Assembly: GCA_903887375.1 (NCBI GenBank)
Contig: CAISPN010000099.1
Span: 1 to 50,274, forward strand
Source of the DNA: an uncultured cyanobacterium
GTDB lineage: Bacteria > Cyanobacteriota > Cyanobacteriia > Cyanobacteriales > Microcystaceae
Length of the DNA: 50,274 nucleotides
Direction of reading: 5' to 3'
Under the pieces are notes generated by a model. That model saw only the letters and a list, made by a program, of their open reading frames with translations. It was not told where the DNA came from and made no database searches. This document shows, in pieces, positions 24,443 through 32,858 of the stretch (position 1 is the first letter of the stretch; every line of letters starts with the position of its first letter). The translations under genes and the position numbers were made by a program.

Positions 24443-26245
24443 ATGGAGAATTTTTCTGGCACGCTCCAATGTTTTTCTGAGGTGTGTCAAGCATTTAACC
24501 ACTTGAATTGCAAAATTTGTCATCGCTGTGGCTTGCCATTAGTTAAACGTTATCTTTGGGCTAGCAATAATTCTAGGTTTGTATTTAATACTGGAGAGTT
24601 AATAGCCCAAAGGTATATTTCTCGGGGTTCTAACGTATTTTTAGATACGATGCCCAAAATGTTACCAGAGCCCGTAGAAAACTTACCACGCTCTATACAG
24701 CCTTATTTGAAGCTATCCCATATTCTTCCACATATACCCCAAGTATTTGGCAAGCTAAGCAATGATGAAGATATTTGGCTATTGGAATATGGGACAGTCC
24801 CAATTGGATCTGATGGTGAACCAGTTTACTTGGAGCTTTTACCCACAATAGAGCAGCTATGGACCCAATCATCGCCTTTGCAGCAGATATCTTGGTTACT
24901 ACAGTTAACTAGATTATGGGAGCCTCTAAATAGCCAAGGAGTATTATCTACATTGCTCCACCCAAATCTTTTGAGGGTCAATGGTGATTTTGTCCAGCTT
25001 CTAGAGCTTAATTATGACCATACAAAGATTGTTAGCTTGGAAGATCTTGGCAAGGTTTGGCTTGGCTGGGTAGATGGAGCATCTTTATCAATCAAGACAT
25101 TTCTCTATGACCTCTGTCAAAAACTCGAGAATAGAGAGATTACTCAGATAGCAAATTTGCTACCTATACTCGAAAATGCCCAAAGGGAGATTTCTAGTCT
25201 CTATCACTGGTCTTATAGTCTCCATATTTTGAGTGATCAAGGGCCAAGTCGTGAGCAAAATGAGGATTGCTGTTATCCTCCAAGTGGAACTCTCTTGAAC
25301 TCAACGGAAACAGAGGACTTGTTAACCTTAGTCTGTGATGGTATCGGCGGGCAAGATTCAGGGGAAATAGCTTCCCAAATGGCCATAGACTCTTTGAAAA
25401 CTTTACCTGAATCTCTGACTCCAACAGATAATATTTATCAGGCTACCAAGAAAGCTATTTTTAAAGCTAACGATCTGATCTGCCAGCGTAATGATCGAGA
25501 GATGCGCTCCCAAAGACAACGCATGGGAACTACTTTGATGATGGGTCTGGTCAAATCAAATAATATTTATCTAGCCAATGTAGGAGATTCCAGGGTTTAT
25601 TGGATTACTCAAGATAGTTGCTTAAGACTTAGCGTGGATGATGATGTAGCTTCTCGCTCAGTCAAACTTGGCCTCTCTCTCTATAGAGAAGCTTTAGATG
25701 TTGTAAATTCTGGTGCATTAACTCAAGCTTTAGGCACAACTCCCTCATCTGAACTTTACCCAAATCTCCAGCGGCAACTTCCGAACCAAGACTGTATAAT
25801 ACTTTTAACCTCCGATGGTTTAAGTGACTATGATAGAATCGAGCAGTATTGGCAACCTGAATTGTTACCTTTGCTCAGAGCTGAAAAAGAACTAGCCCAA
25901 GTTGGAAAGAATCTAGTAAGCCTAGCTAATCTAAAAAATGGACATGATAATACTACTATTGCTTTAATTCTCTGCAGACTAAGTCAAAATCAAGATCTTA
26001 AAGACTTTAACTTGACTATTTCCACAATTGAACATTCAATCTTGCACCAGAATGATAAACCAAGGCAAAATAGAACCAAGCCAATAACAACGCCAGTGAA
26101 CAAAAAAAACAACAATAAAATTCATCGCTTGATCTGGCTTGCTGGGGCTTTTGTATTACTAGGGGCTGGATATTGGTATTTTCTCTCTAACAATTATTCT
26201 TCTAGACAAGAGACAACAAATACCTCTAAAATTCAAACACAATAG
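24443..26245 (+). CDS. PP2C family protein serine/threonine phosphatase with zinc-ribbon start and membrane anchor
   Basis: The 600-residue protein starts with a Cys-rich ribbon (QCFSEVCQAFNHLNCKICHR, then CG). A middle domain (about 50-250) looks like the kinase-like or pseudo-kinase scaffold seen in cyanobacterial regulators. The PP2C domain occupies about 265-520 with SDQGPSREQNEDC, VCDGIGGQDSGEIAS, MGTTLMMGL, ANVGDSRVYWI, LTSDGLSDY and HDNTTIALI, covering the metal-binding Asp residues. A membrane helix near 568-586 is followed by a short tail. It would remove phosphate from Ser/Thr; partners are unknown. It follows ndhM by 26 nt. Confidence 0.88.
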   Translation: MENFSGTLQCFSEVCQAFNHLNCKICHRCGLPLVKRYLWASNNSRFVFNTGELIAQRYISRGSNVFLDTMPKMLPEPVENLPRSIQPYLKLSHILPHIPQVFGKLSNDEDIWLLEYGTVPIGSDGEPVYLELLPTIEQLWTQSSPLQQISWLLQLTRLWEPLNSQGVLSTLLHPNLLRVNGDFVQLLELNYDHTKIVSLEDLGKVWLGWVDGASLSIKTFLYDLCQKLENREITQIANLLPILENAQREISSLYHWSYSLHILSDQGPSREQNEDCCYPPSGTLLNSTETEDLLTLVCDGIGGQDSGEIASQMAIDSLKTLPESLTPTDNIYQATKKAIFKANDLICQRNDREMRSQRQRMGTTLMMGLVKSNNIYLANVGDSRVYWITQDSCLRLSVDDDVASRSVKLGLSLYREALDVVNSGALTQALGTTPSSELYPNLQRQLPNQDCIILLTSDGLSDYDRIEQYWQPELLPLLRAEKELAQVGKNLVSLANLKNGHDNTTIALILCRLSQNQDLKDFNLTISTIEHSILHQNDKPRQNRTKPITTPVNKKNNNKIHRLIWLAGAFVLLGAGYWYFLSNNYSSRQETTNTSKIQTQ

Positions 26246-26312
26246 TTTTTAATATAAACTTGTGTAGAATATTGGGCGATATTATTTTTAGACAAAAAAC
26301 AAATTTCATTAT

Positions 26313-27086
26313 ATGCCACAAGAATCAGAATCATCAAAACTGCCAGGAATCACTCGTTACAAGGGCTTTGTTCTATCAGAAGGAATTGAGAGAAGGGGGG
26401 TTGAGCTACTTCGCAACATAGGCTATATCTTGCTGGGACTATTTTTGGTGGATTTTTTAGGTACATTGATTCCACCACATTTATTTGATCCCATATGGGA
26501 GCTTGGGATAGTCAACTCATTAGTAGATAGGTCTTGGCTTGCCTTGCTGGGGTTTGGTCTCATCTTTTTCTATAAGATAGATACTCAACTTAAGCGTGGT
26601 TTTTTGAGAGTGATTTACTACCTGTCTTGGGCCTCTTTGATTTTATCTATTTTTTATTTTTTACTTTTTCCTTTAACTATGTTTGATGGTTTTAAGATAC
26701 TTAATAGATATAAAACCGATAGTACTATTGCCATTGCATCATCTCAAGCCAAAGCTGAGCAAATAAGGGCTCGAATAAACCTTTCTAATTCACCTCAGCA
26801 GATTGCCTCTTTTATCCAAACACTTAATCCTCAAAAGTTATTAATAGACCAACCAAACCTTCAGCAACTTAAGGAACAAGCTAATAAAGAATTAGATATT
26901 GCCAAGAAAGATTATGCCAGTATTACTAATAGCCAAACAAGGGCTAAATCAATCCAGTTAGGTAAATCTTCCGTTAGGGCGGCATTGGGAACAGTTATTA
27001 GTGGCTTTGGCTTGGGTCTTATTTGGAGATCGACCAGATGGGTTAGAGTTTTATTCAAAAAGAATCCTGGCAAAAGTGATGATTAA
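26313..27086 (+). CDS. HpsJ-like protein, cyanoexosortase-associated
   Basis: The 257-residue protein has a soluble start, four predicted membrane helices within about 32-135 (RNIGYILLGLFLVDFLGTLI and onward), a coiled-coil Gln/Asn-rich region (about 145-215, QQIASFIQTLNPQKLLIDQP), and a last hydrophobic helix before the basic end. This is the layout of HpsJ-type proteins, which accompany cyanoexosortases and are linked to hormogonium polysaccharide in filamentous cyanobacteria. Its stop overlaps the exosortase start (ATGATTAA), so the two are translationally coupled. I infer the exosortase-A type from the neighbour. Confidence 0.75.
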   Translation: MPQESESSKLPGITRYKGFVLSEGIERRGVELLRNIGYILLGLFLVDFLGTLIPPHLFDPIWELGIVNSLVDRSWLALLGFGLIFFYKIDTQLKRGFLRVIYYLSWASLILSIFYFLLFPLTMFDGFKILNRYKTDSTIAIASSQAKAEQIRARINLSNSPQQIASFIQTLNPQKLLIDQPNLQQLKEQANKELDIAKKDYASITNSQTRAKSIQLGKSSVRAALGTVISGFGLGLIWRSTRWVRVLFKKNPGKSDD

Positions 27087-28692
27087 GCTTAAAAGCTCAT
27101 TAGAGCAATCTAAAGTTTCCAAAGAATACCTTGGGCTACTGACAAATCAAAAATTTTATCTTTTATTGATTGCTGTTTGTCTAGCTATATTACATTTTCT
27201 TGTAGCTTGGAAGTTCTCTGGAGTTGATATTAAGACTAATCGTCTATTGCCTACCGATTTGGTGTCCTTTGAGCTTCCTTTCTGGGCTACAATAATTTTG
27301 ATCTGCTGGCAAAGTCGTAATCTGGCTTTTTCCAAAAACAGTATTTGGCAAACCTACATAGCTTTGGGACTTTTAGCTTTTATACTAGTTAGATTTCTGT
27401 CTATTAGTTGGCTAGATGTAGATTTTTTTATATTGGGAGCTTATTTGTTGGCTTTTGTTTTTGCCTTGCTTTCAGTCGAATGGCAAAAACTTCCTTCATA
27501 TTGGATCTATGCCCTTTACTTGATTTTTATGGTGATACCCACCAATTCCCCTCTGTTTAATGAGTGGATCCATATTGATAAAATTACTGCGGCAGTTGCT
27601 GCTTTCATACTGCATTATTTGGGAAAAGAAGTGTCTTTCAGCGGTGCCAATTTAACCCTACCTACTGGAAGTGTGAGGGTTAGCTATATATGTGCTGGGG
27701 GCCCACTGACATTGATTCTTCTCAAGGTTACATTGCTGATGACCTTAATATATCCTTTGACTTTGAAAAGAAAAATATCATTGGCCTTAGGAGCTATAGC
27801 TGTAGGTTTTGGTCTGGGTTTTTTACGTGTAGCTTTTTTAGCGACAGTAGTTAACAATTCTAAGGTTTTTCACTATTGGCATGGCTCTCAAGGAGGACAG
27901 TTTTTCTTATCAGCTGCAACTTTAGGCTTTGTTTTAATTTGTAGTTGGCTAATTCCCTTAGAAGAGAATCAAAAATCAACTTCTCTTCTGTCTTCAGTTT
28001 TTGGGCAAGCCAAAGCTAGTAAAAACAGGCTGCAAAGTCTGATTATAGCTACAGGTCTTATTTTGCTCTCATCACTGTATATGTTTTTTGTTTCAGCTCC
28101 AATTCAAGGGCTCAAGGCAGATGCAGCAAAATTAGGTGATTTAGCCGTCAATAATTGGCAATTAGTCAGCACCAAAAATATAGAGACTCCAAAACTAGAT
28201 GTTACACCCCATTTTGAGGCTATGCTCTCTGGTCAGAAAGCACATTATGTTCAAGGCCAAGAGAATCTTGATTTAGAACGCTACTATGTAGTAAATACTG
28301 GCCAAAATCAAATGAGTAATTGGCTAAATTATTTAACAAATTTCAGTAAAGATATTCAAAAGAATATTCATCAGAATAAAGATGGTTATTATATTTTGAC
28401 TAATGATCAAAAGCAAGCTAATTTAATCAGCTGTCTCAATGCTGATGGCAGTAGCACTGTAACCCAAGAACAATTTAACCAAAATCATCAGAACTCTTAC
28501 TTTGCATTTAACAAAATAGTACCTTGGCTTCTAGGTCAAACTCTTCTGCAAGATGATCGTTGTATTTGGGTCAAACTATCTACCCCAGTTGAAAATGCTG
28601 ATAAAGAAAAAGCCGACCAACTTCTTGAATCAGTTTGGTCAGCTAATTATCCTAATTGGTCTAGCTATCTAAGTAAAAATAAAATAATTTAG
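27079..28692 (+). CDS. crtA: Cyanoexosortase A fused to its system-associated protein domain
   Basis: ATG 27079 overlaps the HpsJ-like stop by 8 nt and gives 537 residues. Residues about 20-315 are a multi-pass exosortase: SYICAGGPLT carries the catalytic Cys, GFLRVAFLATVVN the Arg, and FHYWHGSQGGQFF the His. After a further helix (about 320-345) a soluble, non-membrane domain begins (LGDLAVNNWQLVSTKNIETP, and DDRCIWVKLSTPVENAD), which resembles the separate cyanoexosortase A-associated protein that is normally its own gene. The enzyme should cut PEP-CTERM proteins after the PEP motif; substrates in this window are at 0.9 kb and 49-50 kb. The 3' end overlaps typA by 4 nt on the opposite strand. 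Confidence 0.82.
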   Translation: MIKLKSSLEQSKVSKEYLGLLTNQKFYLLLIAVCLAILHFLVAWKFSGVDIKTNRLLPTDLVSFELPFWATIILICWQSRNLAFSKNSIWQTYIALGLLAFILVRFLSISWLDVDFFILGAYLLAFVFALLSVEWQKLPSYWIYALYLIFMVIPTNSPLFNEWIHIDKITAAVAAFILHYLGKEVSFSGANLTLPTGSVRVSYICAGGPLTLILLKVTLLMTLIYPLTLKRKISLALGAIAVGFGLGFLRVAFLATVVNNSKVFHYWHGSQGGQFFLSAATLGFVLICSWLIPLEENQKSTSLLSSVFGQAKASKNRLQSLIIATGLILLSSLYMFFVSAPIQGLKADAAKLGDLAVNNWQLVSTKNIETPKLDVTPHFEAMLSGQKAHYVQGQENLDLERYYVVNTGQNQMSNWLNYLTNFSKDIQKNIHQNKDGYYILTNDQKQANLISCLNADGSSTVTQEQFNQNHQNSYFAFNKIVPWLLGQTLLQDDRCIWVKLSTPVENADKEKADQLLESVWSANYPNWSSYLSKNKII

Positions 28693-30482
28693 CGTTTAGC
28701 TAATTTCTTGCTAGCTAGTTTACGCAGACGGATTGATTTGGGGGTCACCTCAACTAATTCGTCTGGCCCAATATATTCCAAGGCTCTCTCTAGGCTCATA
28801 TCTAAAGGAGTTTGCAATTGAACTAATTCATCGCCGGTAGCTGAGCGGTGGTTGGTCAACTGTTTAGTCTTGCAAACATTTAACTCCACATCTTGGGGAC
28901 GATTATGCTCTCCTACGATCATGCCCTTGTAAACTTTAGTACTGGGGCTGATAAAGAAAACCCCGCGATCTTCAGCATTTTTAAGAGCATAGAAGGTAGT
29001 AACTCCTTCTTCAAAGGCAATCATCACGCCATTGTAGCGGGTTTCAAGATCGCCGCAATATGGGCGGTATTCATGAAAGCTATGGTTCATAATACCTTCA
29101 CCGCGAGTGAGGCGAATAAAATCCCCCCTAAAGCCAATCAAGCCACGAGCTGGGATCACAAATTCGAGTTGGGTACGACCGTTACCGCCGTTTTGCATAT
29201 CCTGCATTTCCCCTTTGCGCTGGCCTAGTCTTTCAATACAAGAGCCAACTGCTTCTTCGGGAACATCTAGAACCAAATATTCAAATGGTTCATTCGGCTG
29301 ACCATTGACCTGACGATAGATTACTTGAGGCTGAGATACCTGGAATTCATAACCCTCGCGGCGCATGGTCTCAATCAAAATCCCTAGATGTAGTTCACCT
29401 CGGCCTGAGACCAAGAACTTATCAGAAGAATCTGTCTCATCCACACGCAAAGCTACATTGGTTTCTAACTCGCGCATTAGACGATCTCTGATTTGCCTTG
29501 AAGTTACAAAATTACCCTCTTGACCAGCAAAGGGAGAGTCGTTTACAGAGAAAGTCATCTGCAAAGTAGGCTCATCAACTTTGATTAAAGGTAATGGTTG
29601 TGGATTATCGGCTGAAGTGATAGTTTCACCAATGTTGGCATCGGCAAAACCTGCTACAGCTACTATATAGCCAGCTGAAGCTTGTTCTAATTCAACTCTT
29701 TTTAATCCTTCAAAGCCTAGGAGTTTGGTGATTTTCCCTTTGACTATTGAGCCATCTTCTTTGACTAGAGCTGCTTGTTGTCCAGATTTAAGAACACCAT
29801 TATGGATTCTACCAATAATGATCCTACCTAGATAATCTGAGTAGTCAAGACTGGTTACCTGTAGCTGTAAGGCCTTATTAACATCACCAACTGGGGGTGG
29901 AACATGCTGTAAGATTGCTTCAAATAGCGGCTGCATATCCGCAGGTTCATCTTCTAAATTAGCCTTAGCATAGCCAGAGATACCCGAGGCAAATAAAGTA
30001 GTAAAATCACATTGATCATCATCAGCGCCCAATTCTACAAACAAGTCAAATACTTTGGTTACAGCATCATTGGGATTGGCTCTGGGGCGATCGATTTTAT
30101 TAATAACCAAAATAGGTCGTAGCCCTTTTTCTAGGGCTTTTTTTAAGACAAAACGGGTCTGGGGCATTGGACCTTCGTTGGCATCTACAATCAAGATACA
30201 ACCATCGACCATACCAAGTACTCGCTCTACCTCACCGCCAAAATCAGCGTGTCCAGGAGTATCTACAATATTGATCAGAGTATCTTTATAACGAACAGCG
30301 GTATTTTTAGAGAGAATGGTGATGCCTCGCTCTCTTTCTAGGTCGTTGGAGTCCATTACACATTCTGGAACTTCCTCTCCTTCTCGAAAGATACCCGACT
30401 GTCTTAATAGAGCATCAACTAAAGTGGTCTTACCATGGTCAACGTGAGCAATGATAGCAACATTGCGGATGGGCAGGGACAT
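28689..30482 (-). CDS. typA: Translational GTPase TypA/BipA
   Basis: The 597-residue GTPase begins [20 protein letters not shown] with the P-loop; [28 protein letters not shown] and NKIDRPRA follow, then domain II, the EF-G-like domains ([40 protein letters not shown]) and the TypA-specific C terminus ending in a Lys/Arg-rich tail. It binds 70S ribosomes and helps assembly and stress adaptation. A perfect AT-rich inverted repeat lies 19 nt before its start. Confidence 0.96.
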   Translation of the reverse strand: MSLPIRNVAIIAHVDHGKTTLVDALLRQSGIFREGEEVPECVMDSNDLERERGITILSKNTAVRYKDTLINIVDTPGHADFGGEVERVLGMVDGCILIVDANEGPMPQTRFVLKKALEKGLRPILVINKIDRPRANPNDAVTKVFDLFVELGADDDQCDFTTLFASGISGYAKANLEDEPADMQPLFEAILQHVPPPVGDVNKALQLQVTSLDYSDYLGRIIIGRIHNGVLKSGQQAALVKEDGSIVKGKITKLLGFEGLKRVELEQASAGYIVAVAGFADANIGETITSADNPQPLPLIKVDEPTLQMTFSVNDSPFAGQEGNFVTSRQIRDRLMRELETNVALRVDETDSSDKFLVSGRGELHLGILIETMRREGYEFQVSQPQVIYRQVNGQPNEPFEYLVLDVPEEAVGSCIERLGQRKGEMQDMQNGGNGRTQLEFVIPARGLIGFRGDFIRLTRGEGIMNHSFHEYRPYCGDLETRYNGVMIAFEEGVTTFYALKNAEDRGVFFISPSTKVYKGMIVGEHNRPQDVELNVCKTKQLTNHRSATGDELVQLQTPLDMSLERALEYIGPDELVEVTPKSIRLRKLASKKLAKR

Positions 30483-30500
30483 AACAAAAACCTTTAAATT

Positions 30501-30519
30501 AAGTTTAATAATTAAACTT
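30501..30519. promoter_or_regulatory. Perfect inverted repeat upstream of typA
   Basis: AAGTTTAAT (30501-30509), one base, then ATTAAACTT (30511-30519): 9-bp arms around a single A. It is a candidate operator, as a hairpin with a 1-nt loop is unlikely. The AT richness raises the odds of chance. Confidence 0.35.
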
Positions 30520-30578
30520 TTCTTAATGATTCTAACATTTAATTCACATGCTGAGCATTTTGTTTGTTTATAAACAAA

Positions 30579-31343
30579 TCAGCTGCCGCTGAAGTTATAA
30601 GGATCACTTGGGGTGGGAATTATTTTAATAGATTGGCTTAAAAGAACCAGTTGTCTTTTGCCACTAACTGCTTCTGGCTCCATCTTTCCTTCTACCTCTA
30701 GCCAACTGTCGGTTGGATATATTTTATTGCTGACAGGTAGTTTGACTGGAATACCTACTGGGTAAGCATCCACAGCGCAACAAGTAATCACAAAACGACT
30801 CAGTAAAAGATAATTTTCCGGTAATTGGGGCGAGTGAATTACAAAGCCGGTGATGTTAGCTTTTTGTCCTTTGTAAGCATTGGGCTCTGGATAGGCGTTG
30901 ATTGTTCTGACCCAGTCTAAAAGTGAACGATTTTCTGGTTTACTAAAACTGCGAAAAAGCTCAGGCTGACTGCGAGTCAGTAATGATGAGTCACTGACTC
31001 CGCGAGAGAGAGCCGTTTGACTAGTGAGAACCTTAGGTGAGATTAAAAAACCCAAAATTACCGCTGCTATCAAAATCCAACTACTCCAAAGAGATGGTAT
31101 GACAGAAAGATGTTGTATTTCAGATGCTCTTTTACCTTGTAGACATTCTCTGGCCTTAAGATAGCCTGCAACTAATAGAACAATGGCTGTGAACCAAACC
31201 AAGCCAATATAGTTAGGATTTATTAATAATTTCAGCTGCCCGGTAATTGTGTACTTAAGCAATAGAGTTCCCAAGGCGATCAACACTACAGCATCTAGGG
31301 TCTTTTGTAGTCCACTTCTTTTGAGGTTTTCCAGAACATTCAT
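30579..31343 (-). CDS. TIGR03943 family membrane protein (YcgQ-like)
   Basis: The 254-residue protein has two N-terminal helices (DAVVLIALGTLLLKYTITGQ, IGLVWFTAIVLLVAGYLKA) and a third helix near 90-105, then an extracytoplasmic domain. The domain contains the signature RFVITCCAVDAYPVGIPVKL with its CC pair. This family pairs with the permease upstream; in Bacillus and Streptococcus the pair is YcgQ/YcgR or SMU_747c/746c, membrane complexes of uncertain, possibly metal-related, function. It starts 11 nt after the permease stop, so the two are one operon. Confidence 0.85.
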   Translation of the reverse strand: MNVLENLKRSGLQKTLDAVVLIALGTLLLKYTITGQLKLLINPNYIGLVWFTAIVLLVAGYLKARECLQGKRASEIQHLSVIPSLWSSWILIAAVILGFLISPKVLTSQTALSRGVSDSSLLTRSQPELFRSFSKPENRSLLDWVRTINAYPEPNAYKGQKANITGFVIHSPQLPENYLLLSRFVITCCAVDAYPVGIPVKLPVSNKIYPTDSWLEVEGKMEPEAVSGKRQLVLLSQSIKIIPTPSDPYNFSGS

Positions 31344-31354
31344 GACATCTTTCT

Positions 31355-32338
31355 TTAGAAGAAAAAACTGTGACAGATAGCCAAAATAAAGGTCAGCTGA
31401 ACAGCCAAACCCAACATATAAAAAATAATTCTCGGCTTGAATACTGACAAAAGTAGGCTAATACTTTTAAGATCGACCATTGGCCCAATCACCAAAAAGG
31501 CAATTAAAGAGCTCGTTGTGAAAGTCGAAGCAAAAGAGAGGGCAAAAAAGGCATCTACAGTAGAACAGATAGAAACAATTGAGCCCAGTATCATCATAGA
31601 GATGATGGAGGTCAAAACACCACTTCCTAGATGCAGGATAATATCACGAGGGACAAATACTTGGATACAAGCAGCAATAGCACTGCCTAAGACCAACATT
31701 CCTCCTAATTCTCGCAACTCTTGGGTGAGGTTATCAACAAAAGTATCCCAACGTGATGGTACTAGAGTGATTGCCTCAGAATCAAGTTTGATTGGGTTGC
31801 CTGGGGTGCTCAAAAGAAAAGTACCAGGCTGCAAAAAAGAATCAGTACTGTATTTGGCAGTAACTGTTTTTTTACTATAAGCTATCTTGCGAGAGAGAAT
31901 AGGACTTAGCAGTACACTTATGTCCTTTTGAGTACTAAAAATTGAAGCTGCAATTGTTGCAATTAGCAAAGAAAATAGAACACGAAATATTACAATTTCC
32001 GGCTGATCTTTAAATGCTGTCCAAGTAGACCATATGACTATAGGATTGACTGTTGGAGCTGCTAACAAAAAGCCGACAGTCACCGCCGGAGGTACACCCT
32101 TGATCAAAAGACGACGGGCAACTGGAACATTGCCACATTCACATACTGGTAGCAAAAATCCAATAAAACTGCCCAACAAAGCGCCTGCTATGGGATTAGT
32201 GGGAAAGTGCTTGAGGAGCTGGTCTTCCTTGATAAGAACCAATAAAGCACTAGAAAAAATTACTCCCAACAGAAGAAATGGCAGGGCCTCCACCAATAAA
32301 CTCAAAAACAGTGAGAAGGCATCTTGCAGTTGACTCAT
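31355..32338 (-). CDS. UPF0718 (DUF318) family permease (YcgR-like)
   Basis: I start at ATG 32338 (MSQLQDAFSLFLSLLVEALP), giving 327 residues; a GTG 24 nt upstream is possible. There are about eight membrane helices in two bundles with a cytoplasmic linker (about 155-200) between them. The signature LLPVCECGNVPVARRLLIKG holds the conserved cysteine pair. The second bundle has TVDAFFALSFASTF. Family members include ArsP-like exporters; the substrate is not known. It is the first gene of the pair with the TIGR03943 protein. Confidence 0.86.
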   Translation of the reverse strand: MSQLQDAFSLFLSLLVEALPFLLLGVIFSSALLVLIKEDQLLKHFPTNPIAGALLGSFIGFLLPVCECGNVPVARRLLIKGVPPAVTVGFLLAAPTVNPIVIWSTWTAFKDQPEIVIFRVLFSLLIATIAASIFSTQKDISVLLSPILSRKIAYSKKTVTAKYSTDSFLQPGTFLLSTPGNPIKLDSEAITLVPSRWDTFVDNLTQELRELGGMLVLGSAIAACIQVFVPRDIILHLGSGVLTSIISMMILGSIVSICSTVDAFFALSFASTFTTSSLIAFLVIGPMVDLKSISLLLSVFKPRIIFYMLGLAVQLTFILAICHSFFF

Positions 32339-32410
32339 GAGTCTCTGTAATTTTACTAACACTCTTTTAGAGTATAGAGCTTTATGTGGTTTTGGTTTAA
32401 ACCTATTACG

Positions 32411-32740
32411 CTAATGGTGCTCCAAAACCTTTTCAGTGATTGGGGCTTCTCCTTTACCCTTAATAACTAGCAATTTAGAATCGATCTTATAATCTTTATC
32501 TTCCCAAGAGCCTTGGTATTTATTTTGGCTGAGCTCAACTGGAATTTTCTCATAACCAGTACCATCAATATAGGTCATAATCATCTGAAAACTTGCCTCA
32601 CCAGAGCAGATTGTGATCAAATGGTTCTTGGTTCTAAAAGATGCTTGTGATTTTTTTAGCCCGCACACACTATAGGCTTGAACTGGAAGCATTGTTGTTA
32701 GAAAAAGCAAGTAGCTAACTAAAGATATCTGCAAATTCAT
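32411..32740 (-). CDS. Small secreted protein of unknown function
   Basis: ATG 32740, with GGAGAAAATT immediately upstream as a good RBS, gives 109 residues with a signal peptide (MNLQISLVSYLLFLTTMLPV, cleavage after QA). The mature 85 or so residues hold two Cys (SVCGLKKS, ITICSGEAS) that may form a disulfide, and are mostly beta. I do not recognise a family. The gene stands alone between the permease and the P-type ATPase on opposite strands. Confidence 0.6.
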   Translation of the reverse strand: MNLQISLVSYLLFLTTMLPVQAYSVCGLKKSQASFRTKNHLITICSGEASFQMIMTYIDGTGYEKIPVELSQNKYQGSWEDKDYKIDSKLLVIKGKGEAPITEKVLEHH

Positions 32741-32858
32741 AATTTTCTCCATCTTGAAAAAAGCAGAAAAATTGATTGTAGCACTTCCAACTGTTCTCAA
32801 TTAGCTAGGTTAGAATCTAGTTAATTGTTTTTTTCACAATAGTATAGCTTTATTGTCC

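Noticed and set aside
30055-30291. Long plus-strand ORFs inside typA
   Set aside because: They are antisense frames of a strongly conserved GTPase.
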